A stretch of DNA of 64,000 nucleotides, taken from Antarcticimicrobium sp040365005 (GTDB lineage: Bacteria; Pseudomonadota; Alphaproteobacteria; Rhodobacterales; Rhodobacteraceae). Below are positions 41,723 through 52,050 of this stretch, in pieces. The notes under the pieces were generated by a model that saw nothing but the letters and a program-made list of their open reading frames with translations, made no database searches and was not told the origin of the DNA. Every line of letters starts with the position of its first letter. Position 1 is the first letter of the stretch. The translations under genes and the position numbers were made by a program. The DNA lies in contig NZ_BAABWV010000005.1 in NCBI RefSeq assembly GCF_040365005.1, forward strand, positions 186,001 through 250,000, read 5' to 3'.

Positions 41723-43825
41723 ATGGAAACCATCATTCTCTTCGCTCCGCTCGTCGCAGCGATCATCGCCGGCTTTGGCTGGAAGATCATCGGCGAAACC
41801 GCCGCGATGTGGCTGACGACCGGCGCGCTGTTCTTGTCGTGCATCCTGAGCTGGATCGTGTTCCTCGGCTTTGACGGGGTGACCCAGCAGATCGAGATCC
41901 TGAAGTATATCGAAAGCGGCACGCTTTCCTCGGCCTGGTCGATCCGGCTGGACCGGCTGACCGCGATCATGCTGATCGTGGTGACCACGGTGTCGGCCTT
42001 CGTGCACCTCTACAGTTTCGGCTACATGGCGCATGACCCGGCCTTCAAGGAAGGCGAGAGCTACAAGCCGCGCTTCTTTGCCTATCTGTCGTTCTTCACC
42101 TTCACCATGCTGATGCTGGTGACCGCCAACAACCTGGTGCAGATGTTCTTCGGTTGGGAGGGCGTGGGCCTGGCCTCTTATCTCCTGATCGGGTTCTACT
42201 ATCGCAAGCCGAGCGCAAGCGCGGCGGCGATGAAGGCCTTCGTGGTGAACCGGGTCGGCGACTTCGGCTTTATTCTCGGCATGCTGGCGCTGTTCTTCAC
42301 CGTCGACAGCATCGCCTTTGACGACGTCTTTGCCTTTGCGCCGACGCTGGCGGAAACCAAGCTGACCTTCCTGTGGCAGGAATGGACCGCCTCGGAGGTG
42401 ATCGCGGTTCTGCTCTTTGTCGGGGCGATGGGGAAATCGGCGCAGCTTCTGCTGCACACCTGGCTGCCGGACGCGATGGAGGGCCCGACGCCTGTGTCGG
42501 CGCTGATCCACGCCGCGACCATGGTGACGGCGGGCGTGTTCCTGGTCTGCCGGATGTCCCCGGTGATGGAGTTCGCGCCCCATGCGACCACCTTCATTAC
42601 CGTGCTGGGGGCGACCACCGCGTTCTTTGCGGCGACCGTCGGCCTGGTGCAGACCGATATCAAGCGGGTCATCGCCTATTCGACTTGTTCGCAGCTCGGC
42701 TACATGTTCGTGGCCGCTGGCGTGGGCATGTATTCGGCGGCGATGTTCCACCTGCTGACGCACGCTTTCTTCAAGGCGCTGTTGTTCCTCGGGGCCGGCT
42801 CCGTCATCCACGCGATGCACCACGAGCAGGACATGATGAAGTACGGCGGGCTGCGCAAGAAGATCCCCTTTACCTATTGGTCGATGATTGTCGGTACGCT
42901 GGCGATCACCGGGGTGGGCATTCCGCTGACCCAGATCGGTTTTGCCGGGTTCCTCTCCAAGGATGCCATCATCGAGAGCGCCTATGCCGGAGGGTCCGGT
43001 TACGGGTTCTGGCTGTTGGTGATCGCGGCGGCCTTTACCAGCTTCTACTCTTGGCGGCTGATCTTCCTGACCTTCTTTGGCGAGGCGCGGGGCGACAAGC
43101 ACACGCATGATCACGCCCATGAGAGCCCGGTGGTCATGTTGATCCCGTTGGGCGTTCTCAGCCTGGGCGCGGTTTTCGCGGGCATGCTCTGGTACGGCAA
43201 CTTCTTTGGCCATGCCGACCAGGTCGGCAAGTTCTATGGCATCCCGATGACTGAGGCGCATGCCGAGGCGACGGGCGAGGACGCCGGCCACGGTGAAGAG
43301 GCGACCCACGGCGAAGGCGCCGGTCACGCCGCCGCGGCGGGGGCGCATCACGCTGCCTTTGCCGGGGAACCGGGGCAGGGCGCGCTTTACATCTCGCCGG
43401 ACAACCATGTGCTGGACGAGGCGCATGCGGCGCCCAAGTGGGTCAAGGTTTCGCCCTTCATCGCCATGGTGCTGGGGCTGCTGGTCGCGATCTGGTTCTA
43501 TATCGTGAACCCGTCGCTGCCCGCTCGCCTGGCCGAGAACCAGCGTCCGTTGTACCTGTTCCTTAAGAACAAGTGGTATTTCGACGAGATCTATGACGCT
43601 ATCCTGGTCAAGCCGATGGTGATGCTGGGCCGCCTTCTGTGGAAGCGCGGTGACGGCAGCACCATCGACGGCATCATCAACGGTGTCGCCATGGGGATCA
43701 TCCCGTTCTTTACCCGGCTGGCCGGTCGCGCGCAGTCGGGCTTTATCTTCACCTATGCCTTCTGGATGGTGCTGGGGATCGCCGCCCTAGTCACCTGGAT
43801 GTCGATCGGCGGAGGAGCGCACTGA
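41723..43825 (+). CDS. nuoL: NADH-quinone oxidoreductase subunit L
   Basis: NuoL is the distal antiporter-like subunit, with the lateral helix that runs along the membrane arm. The antiporter core has FFGWEGVGLASYLLIGFYY, HTWLPDAMEGPTPVSALIHAATMVTAGVFL (key LPDAMEGPTPVSALIHAATM) and HAFFKALLFLGAGSVIH. At 700 aa it is longer than E. coli NuoL (613 aa); most of the extra length is a histidine-rich stretch (about residues 459-470 and 512-548: DKHTHDHAHESP, then repeated GH/HG/HH) between the last core helices and the C-terminal lateral helix. Confidence 0.97.
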   Translation: METIILFAPLVAAIIAGFGWKIIGETAAMWLTTGALFLSCILSWIVFLGFDGVTQQIEILKYIESGTLSSAWSIRLDRLTAIMLIVVTTVSAFVHLYSFGYMAHDPAFKEGESYKPRFFAYLSFFTFTMLMLVTANNLVQMFFGWEGVGLASYLLIGFYYRKPSASAAAMKAFVVNRVGDFGFILGMLALFFTVDSIAFDDVFAFAPTLAETKLTFLWQEWTASEVIAVLLFVGAMGKSAQLLLHTWLPDAMEGPTPVSALIHAATMVTAGVFLVCRMSPVMEFAPHATTFITVLGATTAFFAATVGLVQTDIKRVIAYSTCSQLGYMFVAAGVGMYSAAMFHLLTHAFFKALLFLGAGSVIHAMHHEQDMMKYGGLRKKIPFTYWSMIVGTLAITGVGIPLTQIGFAGFLSKDAIIESAYAGGSGYGFWLLVIAAAFTSFYSWRLIFLTFFGEARGDKHTHDHAHESPVVMLIPLGVLSLGAVFAGMLWYGNFFGHADQVGKFYGIPMTEAHAEATGEDAGHGEEATHGEGAGHAAAAGAHHAAFAGEPGQGALYISPDNHVLDEAHAAPKWVKVSPFIAMVLGLLVAIWFYIVNPSLPARLAENQRPLYLFLKNKWYFDEIYDAILVKPMVMLGRLLWKRGDGSTIDGIINGVAMGIIPFFTRLAGRAQSGFIFTYAFWMVLGIAALVTWMSIGGGAH

Positions 43826-45366
43826 TGGACAACCTTCTTTCGATTGTCACCTTCATCCCGGCGCTGGCCGCGTTGATTCTGGCCCTGTTCCTGCGGGGCG
43901 ACGACGCCGCAGCGCAGCGCAACGCGAAATGGGTGGCGATGTTTGCCACCTCGGTCACCTTCCTGGTGTCCATCGCCATCTATACCGGCTTCGATCCCGC
44001 AAACACCGGCTTCCAGATGGTGGAAGAGGGTGAATGGCTGCTGGGCCTGAAATACAAGATGGGCGTGGACGGCATCAGCGTGCTCTTCGTGCTGCTGACC
44101 ACCTTCATCATGCCGCTGACCATCATGGCGAGCTGGAAGGTCACCACCCGCGTCAAGGAATACATGATCGCCTTCCTGTTGCTGGAAACGCTGATGCTGG
44201 GCGTGTTCATGGCGCTGGACCTGATCCTGTTCTACCTGTTCTTCGAGGCCGGGCTGATCCCGATGTTCCTGATCATCGGCATCTGGGGCGGCAAGAACCG
44301 TATCTATGCCAGCTTCAAGTTCTTCCTCTTCACCTTCCTCGGGTCGGTCTTGATGCTGGTCGCGATGGTGGCGATGTTCGCTGACGCGGGCACCACCGAC
44401 ATCGAGATGTTGATGGCGCATGAGTTTGCCTCGGAAAGCTTCTCGGTGCTGGGCATTCACGTGCTGGGCGGGATGCAGACCCTGCTGTTCCTGGCCTTCT
44501 TCGCCAGCTTCGCGGTCAAGATGCCGATGTGGCCGGTGCACACCTGGTTGCCCGACGCGCACGTTCAGGCGCCGACCGCCGGCTCGGTTGTGCTGGCCGC
44601 GATCATGCTGAAGATGGGCGGCTACGGCTTCCTGCGCTTTTCGCTGCCGATGTTCCCGGTGGGTTCTGACGTGATGGCACCGCTGGTGCTGTGGATGAGC
44701 GCGATCGCTATTGTCTACACCTCTCTGGTGGCGCTGGTGCAGGAAGACATGAAGAAGCTGATCGCCTATTCCTCGGTGGCGCACATGGGCTTTGTCACCA
44801 TGGGCATCTTTGCCGCCAACCAGCAGGGTCTCGACGGCGCCATCTTCCAGATGATGAGCCACGGGTTCATTTCCGCCGCGCTCTTCCTCTGCGTCGGCGT
44901 GATCTATGACCGGATGCACACCCGCGACATCGACGCCTATGGCGGGCTGGTGAATCGGATGCCGGCCTATGCGCTGGTGTTCATGTTCTTCACCATGGGC
45001 AACGTCGGGCTGCCGGGCACCTCCGGGTTTGTCGGCGAATTCCTGACCATGATGGGGGCCTTCCAGGTCAACACCTGGGTCACGGCGGTGGCGGCGACGG
45101 GGGTGATCCTCTCGGCGAGCTATGCGCTGTGGCTTTATCGCCGGGTGGTGTTCGGTGACCTGATCAAGGAAAGCCTGAAGACCATCCAGGACATGTCCGC
45201 GCGCGAGAAATGGATCTTTGCCCCGCTGGTGGCGATGACCCTGCTGCTGGGGGTCTACCCGGCGCTGGTCACCGATATCATCGGACCTTCGACCACCGCG
45301 CTGGTCGAGAAATTTGACACTGCGCTGGCAGCGGCCGAGGCCGTCAGCCAGCACGCCTCGAACTAA
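43825..45366 (+). CDS. nuoM: NADH-quinone oxidoreductase subunit M
   Basis: NuoM is the middle antiporter-like proton-pumping subunit. The 513-aa chain has YLFFEAGLIPMFLIIGIWGG (conserved Glu in helix 5), FAVKMPMWPVHTWLPDAHVQAPTAGSVVLA (key PVHTWLPDAHVQAPT), SSVAHMGFVTMGIFA and the C-terminal helices. The nuoL stop and nuoM start share one base (TGATG). It is followed by nuoN after 13 bp. Confidence 0.97.
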   Translation: MDNLLSIVTFIPALAALILALFLRGDDAAAQRNAKWVAMFATSVTFLVSIAIYTGFDPANTGFQMVEEGEWLLGLKYKMGVDGISVLFVLLTTFIMPLTIMASWKVTTRVKEYMIAFLLLETLMLGVFMALDLILFYLFFEAGLIPMFLIIGIWGGKNRIYASFKFFLFTFLGSVLMLVAMVAMFADAGTTDIEMLMAHEFASESFSVLGIHVLGGMQTLLFLAFFASFAVKMPMWPVHTWLPDAHVQAPTAGSVVLAAIMLKMGGYGFLRFSLPMFPVGSDVMAPLVLWMSAIAIVYTSLVALVQEDMKKLIAYSSVAHMGFVTMGIFAANQQGLDGAIFQMMSHGFISAALFLCVGVIYDRMHTRDIDAYGGLVNRMPAYALVFMFFTMGNVGLPGTSGFVGEFLTMMGAFQVNTWVTAVAATGVILSASYALWLYRRVVFGDLIKESLKTIQDMSAREKWIFAPLVAMTLLLGVYPALVTDIIGPSTTALVEKFDTALAAAEAVSQHASN

Positions 45367-45379
45367 GGGAGCCGGACAG

Positions 45380-46819
45380 ATGATCCAGGCCGATCTCACC
45401 GCTATCCTGCCGGAAATCGTTCTGGCGGTTTACGCCATGCTGGCGCTGATCGCAGCGGTCTACACTTCGAAAGACCGGCTCGCGCCGACGTTGGTCTGGA
45501 CCACGGGGGGGCTGATGGTGCTCCTCGGGGTGTGGATCATGACCGGGCCGGGCGGCACCCATGCGGCCTTTGGCGGCATGATTATGGACGACGGGTTCGC
45601 CCGTTTTGCCAAGGTGGCGATCCTTTTCTCGGCCGCCGCCGTCCTGGTGATGAGCCAGGAGTACATGTCCCGTCGTGATCTGCTGCGGTTCGAGTTTCCG
45701 CTGCTGGTGACGCTGGGCGTCGTGGGCATGATGGTCATGGTCAGCGCCGGCGACCTGATGACACTTTACATGGGGCTGGAGCTGCAATCGCTGGCGCTTT
45801 ACGTCGTTGCCGCTCTGCGCCGTGACAGCGTGAAGTCGACCGAGGCCGGCCTGAAATACTTTGTCCTCGGGGCGCTGAGCTCGGGGCTGCTGCTCTACGG
45901 CGCATCGCTGGTCTATGGCTACGCAGGCACGACGTTGTTCTCGGGTATCATCCAGACCGCGCAGCATGGCTCGGTTTCGGTGGGCCTGCTGTTCGGGCTG
46001 GTGTTCCTGATCTCGGGCATGGCGTTCAAGGTTTCGGCGGTGCCGTTCCACATGTGGACGCCGGACGTCTACGAAGGGTCGCCCACCCCGGTGACGGCGT
46101 TCTTTGCCACCGCGCCGAAAATGGCGGCGATGGGGCTGCTGGCGCGGGTGATGTTCGATGCCTTTGGCCATGCGGTTCCGGACTGGAGCCAGGTGATCGC
46201 GGTGCTGTCGCTTCTGTCGATGTATCTTGGTTCGGTGGCGGCGATCGGCCAGCGGGACATCAAGCGGCTGATGGCCTATTCCTCGATCACCCACATGGGC
46301 TTTGCGCTGATGGGGCTGGCCTCGGGGACCGTATTCGGCGTGCAGTCGATGCTGGTCTACATGGCGATCTACATCACCATGAACCTGGGCACCTTCGCCT
46401 TTATCCTGATGATGGAAAAGGACGGCAAGCCGATCACTGACATCGGCGCGTTGAACATGTATGCCAAGCGCGAGCCGGGCAAGGCGCTGGCGATGCTGAT
46501 CCTTATGTTCTCGATGGCCGGCGTGCCGCCGATGCTGGGCTTCTTCGGGAAGCTCTACGTGCTGCGCGCGGCCTATGAAGGCGGGCTGACTTGGCTGGCG
46601 ATTGCCGGGGTGATCGCCTCGGTCATCGCGGCCTTCTATTATCTGCGTATCGTCTACTACATGTACTTCGGCGAAGAGGGCGAAGAGATGGACGCGCACA
46701 GCTCGCCCATGCTCTGGGTGGTCCTGACCGGGTCCGCGGCGGTCATGCTGCTGGGGATCGTCAACATGTTCGGCGTCGAAGGGGCGGCTGCGGCTGCTGC
46801 GGCAACGCTTGTCAACTGA
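45380..46819 (+). CDS. nuoN: NADH-quinone oxidoreductase subunit N
   Basis: NuoN is the proximal antiporter-like subunit. The 479-aa chain starts MIQADLTAILPEIV at ATG 45380, with GGGAG at about 45367. Core motifs are MGLELQSLALYVVAALRRDS, KVSAVPFHMWTPDVYEGSPTPVTAFF (key PFHMWTPDVYEGSPTPV) and YSSITHMGFALMGLASG. It is the last nuo gene; birA begins 66 bp later with a hairpin in between. Confidence 0.97.
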   Translation: MIQADLTAILPEIVLAVYAMLALIAAVYTSKDRLAPTLVWTTGGLMVLLGVWIMTGPGGTHAAFGGMIMDDGFARFAKVAILFSAAAVLVMSQEYMSRRDLLRFEFPLLVTLGVVGMMVMVSAGDLMTLYMGLELQSLALYVVAALRRDSVKSTEAGLKYFVLGALSSGLLLYGASLVYGYAGTTLFSGIIQTAQHGSVSVGLLFGLVFLISGMAFKVSAVPFHMWTPDVYEGSPTPVTAFFATAPKMAAMGLLARVMFDAFGHAVPDWSQVIAVLSLLSMYLGSVAAIGQRDIKRLMAYSSITHMGFALMGLASGTVFGVQSMLVYMAIYITMNLGTFAFILMMEKDGKPITDIGALNMYAKREPGKALAMLILMFSMAGVPPMLGFFGKLYVLRAAYEGGLTWLAIAGVIASVIAAFYYLRIVYYMYFGEEGEEMDAHSSPMLWVVLTGSAAVMLLGIVNMFGVEGAAAAAAATLVN

Positions 46820-46837
46820 TCCCCTCGAAGGGATGCG

Positions 46838-46875
46838 CGGCCGCCGGAACGTTCTGGCGGCCGTATCCGTTTTGG
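46838..46875 (+). terminator. Possible partial terminator after nuoN
   Basis: CGGCCGCC (46838-46845) and GGCGGCCG (46856-46863) form a perfect 8-bp stem with a 10-nt loop, followed by TATCCGTTTT. It lies right before birA, so it may lower rather than stop readthrough from nuo. Confidence 0.5.
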
Positions 46876-46885
46876 CGGGCCGGAA

Positions 46886-47638
46886 ATGACGGGCTGGCCG
46901 GAGGGATACCGGCGGCGGCTGCTGGACGAGGTGGACAGCACGCTGAACGAGGCGGCCCGCATCGCGCCGACGCTGGCCGGACCGGAGTGGATCCTCGCCC
47001 GGCACCAGACCGCCGCGCGCGGTCGACGCGGGCGCGACTGGGTCAGCCCGGAAGGGAACTTCGCCGCAACCTTGGTGTTGCGCCTGCAGGACGGGGCGCA
47101 ACAGGCGGCGCTGCGCAGTTTCGTCGCCGCGCTGGCGCTGTTCGATGCCTGCGTTGCGGTCACCGGACGACCGGAGAGCTTTTCCCTGAAATGGCCCAAC
47201 GATGTCCTGCTGAACGGCGGCAAGCTGGCAGGTATCCTGCTGGAGAGCGCCGGGCAGGGCGGGGCGGGGCCGTTGCCGCTGTTCATCGGGATCGGTGTCA
47301 ACCTCGCCGAGGCGCCGCCGGCCGACCTGGTCGAGGCCCGGGCGTTGCGCCCGGTGTCGCTGGCGGGGGAAACCGGGGTGCAGGTCGCACCGGAGGAGTT
47401 CCTCACTGAACTGGCCGCCGCTTTTGCCCGGTATGAGGCCAAGTTCGCGACGCTGGGGTTCGCGCCGATCCGCGAGGCATGGCTGGCCCGCGCGGCCCGT
47501 CTGGGGCAACCGGTGACGGCCCGGACCGGCACCTCCGAGACCCAGGGCACCTTCGAGACGGTAGACGCCGAGGGTCAGCTTGTTCTAATGACCCCGTCAG
47601 GACGTGTGCGCATTCCGGCGGCGGACGTCTTTTTCTGA
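46886..47638 (+). CDS. birA: Biotin--[acetyl-CoA-carboxylase] ligase
   Basis: BirA attaches biotin to carboxyl-carrier lysines via biotinoyl-AMP. The 250-aa protein has the catalytic domain only: STLNEAARI, HQTAARGRRGRDWVSPEGN (the biotinyl-AMP binding loop, key GRRGRDW), SLKWPNDVLLNGGKLAGILLE, and the C-terminal SH3-like domain. It lacks the N-terminal DNA-binding domain of E. coli BirA, so it is not an autorepressor. It follows nuoN, and the biotin protein LiuD is encoded 20 kb upstream. Confidence 0.94.
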   Translation: MTGWPEGYRRRLLDEVDSTLNEAARIAPTLAGPEWILARHQTAARGRRGRDWVSPEGNFAATLVLRLQDGAQQAALRSFVAALALFDACVAVTGRPESFSLKWPNDVLLNGGKLAGILLESAGQGGAGPLPLFIGIGVNLAEAPPADLVEARALRPVSLAGETGVQVAPEEFLTELAAAFARYEAKFATLGFAPIREAWLARAARLGQPVTARTGTSETQGTFETVDAEGQLVLMTPSGRVRIPAADVFF

Positions 47639-47657
47639 TACGCGAGGGAGGAGACAC

Positions 47658-48434
47658 ATGCTTCTGGCCATCGACTGCGGCAACACCAATACCGTGTTCT
47701 CGATCTGGGACGGTGAGACGTTTCTGTGCACGCTGCGCACCTCGACCCACCACGCGCGTACGGCGGATGCCTACTTCACCTGGTATTCCACGCTGGTAAA
47801 GCATTACGGGATCAAGGCGGATATCACCGATGTCATCATCTCGTCGACTGTTCCACGGGTGGTCTTCAACCTGCGCGTCTTTGCCGACCGTTTCTTTGGC
47901 TGCCGTCCGCTGGTCGTCGGCAGGCCAGAGTGCCTGTTGCCGCAGCCGCCCCGGGTCGATGCCGGAACCCAGGTGGGGCCGGACCGGCTGGTCAATACCG
48001 CCGGCGCCTTCGACCGACATGGCGGCAACCTGATCGTCGTGGATTTCGGAACCGCCACCACATTCGACGTGGTCGGCCATGACGGCGGCTATGAGGGGGG
48101 CGTGATCGCGCCGGGGGTGAACCTGAGCCTCGAGGCGCTGCACATGGCCGCGGCGGCGCTTCCGCACGTGGATATCGCCAAGCCCCAGCACGTGGTGGGC
48201 ACCAACACGGTGGCCTGCATGCAGTCCGGGGTGTTCTGGGGCTACGTCGGACTGGTGCGCGAAATCTGCGCGCAGATCAAGGCCGAGCGGGACCAGGCCA
48301 TGAACGTTATCGCAACCGGCGGGCTGGCGCCGTTGTTCCAGCAGACCGAGGCGCTGTTTGACGCCTACGAAGAGGATTTGACGATGCACGGGTTGACCGT
48401 GATCCATCGCTACAACAAGGAAAATGCTACGTAA
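47658..48434 (+). CDS. coaX: Type III pantothenate kinase
   Basis: CoaX phosphorylates pantothenate, the first step of CoA synthesis. The 258-aa ASKHA-fold protein has AIDCGNTNTVFSIWDG (phosphate 1), GPDRLVNTAGAF and VVDFGTATTFDVV (phosphate 2). Type III kinases differ in fold from E. coli CoaA and are not feedback-inhibited by CoA. GAGGGAGGAG precedes ATG 47658. Its TAA overlaps the start of the RNase J gene, forming a birA-coaX-rnj unit. Confidence 0.95.
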   Translation: MLLAIDCGNTNTVFSIWDGETFLCTLRTSTHHARTADAYFTWYSTLVKHYGIKADITDVIISSTVPRVVFNLRVFADRFFGCRPLVVGRPECLLPQPPRVDAGTQVGPDRLVNTAGAFDRHGGNLIVVDFGTATTFDVVGHDGGYEGGVIAPGVNLSLEALHMAAAALPHVDIAKPQHVVGTNTVACMQSGVFWGYVGLVREICAQIKAERDQAMNVIATGGLAPLFQQTEALFDAYEEDLTMHGLTVIHRYNKENAT

Positions 48435-50104
48435 TGAGTGGTAAAGAACGATTGATCTACCTGCCCCTGGGCGGGGCCGGCGAAATCGGCATGAACGCCT
48501 ATGTCTATGGCTACGGTGCACCGGGCAAGGAACGCCTGATCTTGGTGGATCTGGGCGTGACCTTTCCGGACATGGACGGCTCTCCCGGGGTCGACCTGAT
48601 CCTGCCCGACATCTCCTGGCTGAAGGAGCGGGCCGACCGGCTCGAGGGGATTTTCATCACCCACGCGCATGAGGACCATGTCGGCGCCGTCGGCCATTAC
48701 TACCGCGACCTGGGGGCGCCGATCTATGCGCGGGCTTTCACCGCCAATATCGCGCGCGGCAAGATGGACGAGTTCGGCCATCCGGAAGAGGCCATCCGCA
48801 CGGTGTCGGCCTGGCCCGAACAGGTGCAGGCGGGCCCCTTCAAGGTGGGGTTCCTGCCGGTGTCGCACTCCATCCCCGAAAGCGCCGGGCTTGTGATCGA
48901 CAGCCCCGAGGGCCGGGTGATCCACAGCGGTGATTTCAAGCTGGATCCCGATCCGGTGGTGGGCGAGCCCTTTGATCCCGAGCTTTGGGCCGAGGTGTCC
49001 AGGCCGGGGGTGCGGGCGCTGATCTGTGATTCCACCAATGTCTTTTCGTTGGAACCGGGGCGGTCGGAGTCCGAGGTTGGCCCGGCGATCGAAGAGCTGG
49101 TGTCGAAGGCTGCGGGAATGGTGGTGGCGACCACGTTTGCCTCGAACGTTGCGCGGGTCAAGACGCTGGCCGAGGCGGGCGAGCGTGCCGGACGGTCGGT
49201 GGTTCTGCTTGGGCGCGCCATGCGGCGGATGGTCGAGGCGGCGGTCGAGACCGGCGTTCTGAAAGGCTTTCCCAAGGTCGTCAGCCCGGAAGAAGCCAAG
49301 GACATGCCGCGCCAGAACCTGCTGTTGCTGGTGACCGGCAGCCAGGGTGAGCGGCGTGCGGCCAGTGCGCAGCTTGCGCGCGGCAAGTACCGGGGGCTTG
49401 AACTGGCCGAGGGCGACCTGTTCCTGTTTTCGTCCAAGACCATTCCGGGCAATGAACGGGGCGTCATCCGCATCATCAACCAGCTCAGCGAGAAGGGCGT
49501 GGACGTGGTCGACGACAGCTCGGGGCTGTATCACGTTTCGGGGCACCCGAACCGCCCCGACCTTGAGCGTCTGCACCAGATCGTGAAACCGCAGATGTTG
49601 ATCCCGATGCACGGCGAACACCGCCACCTGCGTGCCCATGCCCGCGTGGGCGAGGCGCAGGGCATTGCCTCGGTGGTCGCGGTCAACGGCATGATGTTGG
49701 ACCTGTCAGGGAACGCCCCCAAGGTGGCGGGGCATGTCGAGACCGGGCGCACCTATCTGGACGGCTCGGTCAAGATCGGCGCGCTGGACGGGATCGTGCG
49801 CGACCGTATCCGCATGGCGCTGAACGGGCACCTGGTGGTTTCCGTGGTGATGGACGAACAGGACGAACCCATCGACGGGGCCTGGGTGGATGCCATGGGG
49901 CTGACCCCGACCGGCACCTCGCACGCGCCGCTGGTGGACGTGCTGGAGGAAGACCTGCGGCAGTTCCTTGGGCGGGCCGGGCGCAAGACGCTGACGGACG
50001 ACGACAAGCTCGAAGAGGGGCTGCGCCGCGTGGCGCGTCAGAGCGCGCTGTCCGAGATTGGCAAGAAACCCGAGGTCACGGTGGTGGTCAGCCGGTTGGG
50101 CTGA
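48434..50104 (+). CDS. rnj: Ribonuclease J
   Basis: RNase J is a metallo-beta-lactamase/beta-CASP nuclease with 5'-3' exonuclease and endonuclease activity; it works in rRNA maturation and mRNA decay. The 556-aa protein has the Zn motif HAHEDH (residues 77-82), GGAGEIGMNAY near the start, the beta-CASP motifs (VVATTFASNVARVK, MLIPMHGEHRHLRAHA) and a C-terminal domain for oligomerisation. It overlaps coaX by one base. The coaX-rnj pairing recurs in alphaproteobacteria in my knowledge. Confidence 0.95.
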   Translation: MSGKERLIYLPLGGAGEIGMNAYVYGYGAPGKERLILVDLGVTFPDMDGSPGVDLILPDISWLKERADRLEGIFITHAHEDHVGAVGHYYRDLGAPIYARAFTANIARGKMDEFGHPEEAIRTVSAWPEQVQAGPFKVGFLPVSHSIPESAGLVIDSPEGRVIHSGDFKLDPDPVVGEPFDPELWAEVSRPGVRALICDSTNVFSLEPGRSESEVGPAIEELVSKAAGMVVATTFASNVARVKTLAEAGERAGRSVVLLGRAMRRMVEAAVETGVLKGFPKVVSPEEAKDMPRQNLLLLVTGSQGERRAASAQLARGKYRGLELAEGDLFLFSSKTIPGNERGVIRIINQLSEKGVDVVDDSSGLYHVSGHPNRPDLERLHQIVKPQMLIPMHGEHRHLRAHARVGEAQGIASVVAVNGMMLDLSGNAPKVAGHVETGRTYLDGSVKIGALDGIVRDRIRMALNGHLVVSVVMDEQDEPIDGAWVDAMGLTPTGTSHAPLVDVLEEDLRQFLGRAGRKTLTDDDKLEEGLRRVARQSALSEIGKKPEVTVVVSRLG

Positions 50105-50129
50105 CCGTCACGCCCAAATCGGACACGAA

Positions 50130-50165
50130 AAAACGCGCCCGGGGTTTGACCCTCGGGCGCGTTTT
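50130..50165. terminator. Bidirectional rho-independent terminator between rnj and the helicase gene
   Basis: The stem is AAAACGCGCCCGGGG against CCTCGGGCGCGTTTT, 15 bp with one G-T pair and a 6-nt loop. It has A-run and T-run on opposite ends and therefore works on both strands. It serves the convergent rnj and DEAD-box helicase genes. Confidence 0.92.
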
Positions 50166-50190
50166 CATTTGTTCTTTGCCGGATCGGCGC

Positions 50191-51663
<1,473 letters not shown>

Positions 51664-51759
51664 GTGTTTCCGCATTTCGCGGACGTCGACATGGCCCGCG
51701 CGTCTGGTGTGGGCCGGACCCGGATGGTCCCGCGTCTTGCGCATGATAGCCCTTGACGC

Positions 51760-51788
51760 CGCATAGCAAAATCTCGGCGGGCGGTCAA
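51760..51788 (-). promoter_or_regulatory. Candidate promoter of the DEAD-box helicase gene
   Basis: On the minus strand TTGACC (51788-51783), a 17-bp spacer and TATGCG (51765-51760). The start codon is about 100 bp downstream. Confidence 0.35.
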
Positions 51789-51912
51789 ACGGAGTCACCC
51801 GATACGGGAAAACGGCGCATGTTTTCGGAAAATCGGAAACAATTCCCCGAAGATTCTATGATTATCCCAAGTGAACGATCTTGGTCTGATCGCGGGGGGA
51901 CCCTGCGCCGGG

Positions 51913-51951
51913 GCAAATTTTGAAGTATTCGAAAATTTGCATTTCTTGACA
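51913..51951 (+). promoter_or_regulatory. AT-rich dyad plus TTGACA box upstream of the RTX gene
   Basis: GCAAATTTT (51913-51921) and AAAATTTGC (51932-51940) are perfect 9-bp arms, with GAA/TTC continuing inside. TTGACA follows at 51946-51951. No good -10 is found at 16-18 bp, as expected for an activator-dependent promoter; the activator would bind the dyad. Confidence 0.5.
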
Positions 51952-52050
51952 GAGATGCTTGCGCTAAGCTCCTGCGGAAGCGGCTTCCGAGAGGAAGGGG
52001 CTGCAACTGCGCCGATCAGGACGTGGCCACGCGGCGCTTGGGGGGATCAC

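Larger units (their letters stand above)
51664..52050. other. 387-bp intergenic region between helicase and RTX genes
   Basis: This region is AT-rich relative to its surroundings. It contains a candidate helicase promoter (minus strand), a strong AT-rich dyad GCAAATTTT...AAAATTTGC (51913-51940), and a TTGACA box. No gene is seen. Upstream of 52051 the RTX frame stays open to 51871 but shows no ribosome binding site. Confidence 0.6.
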
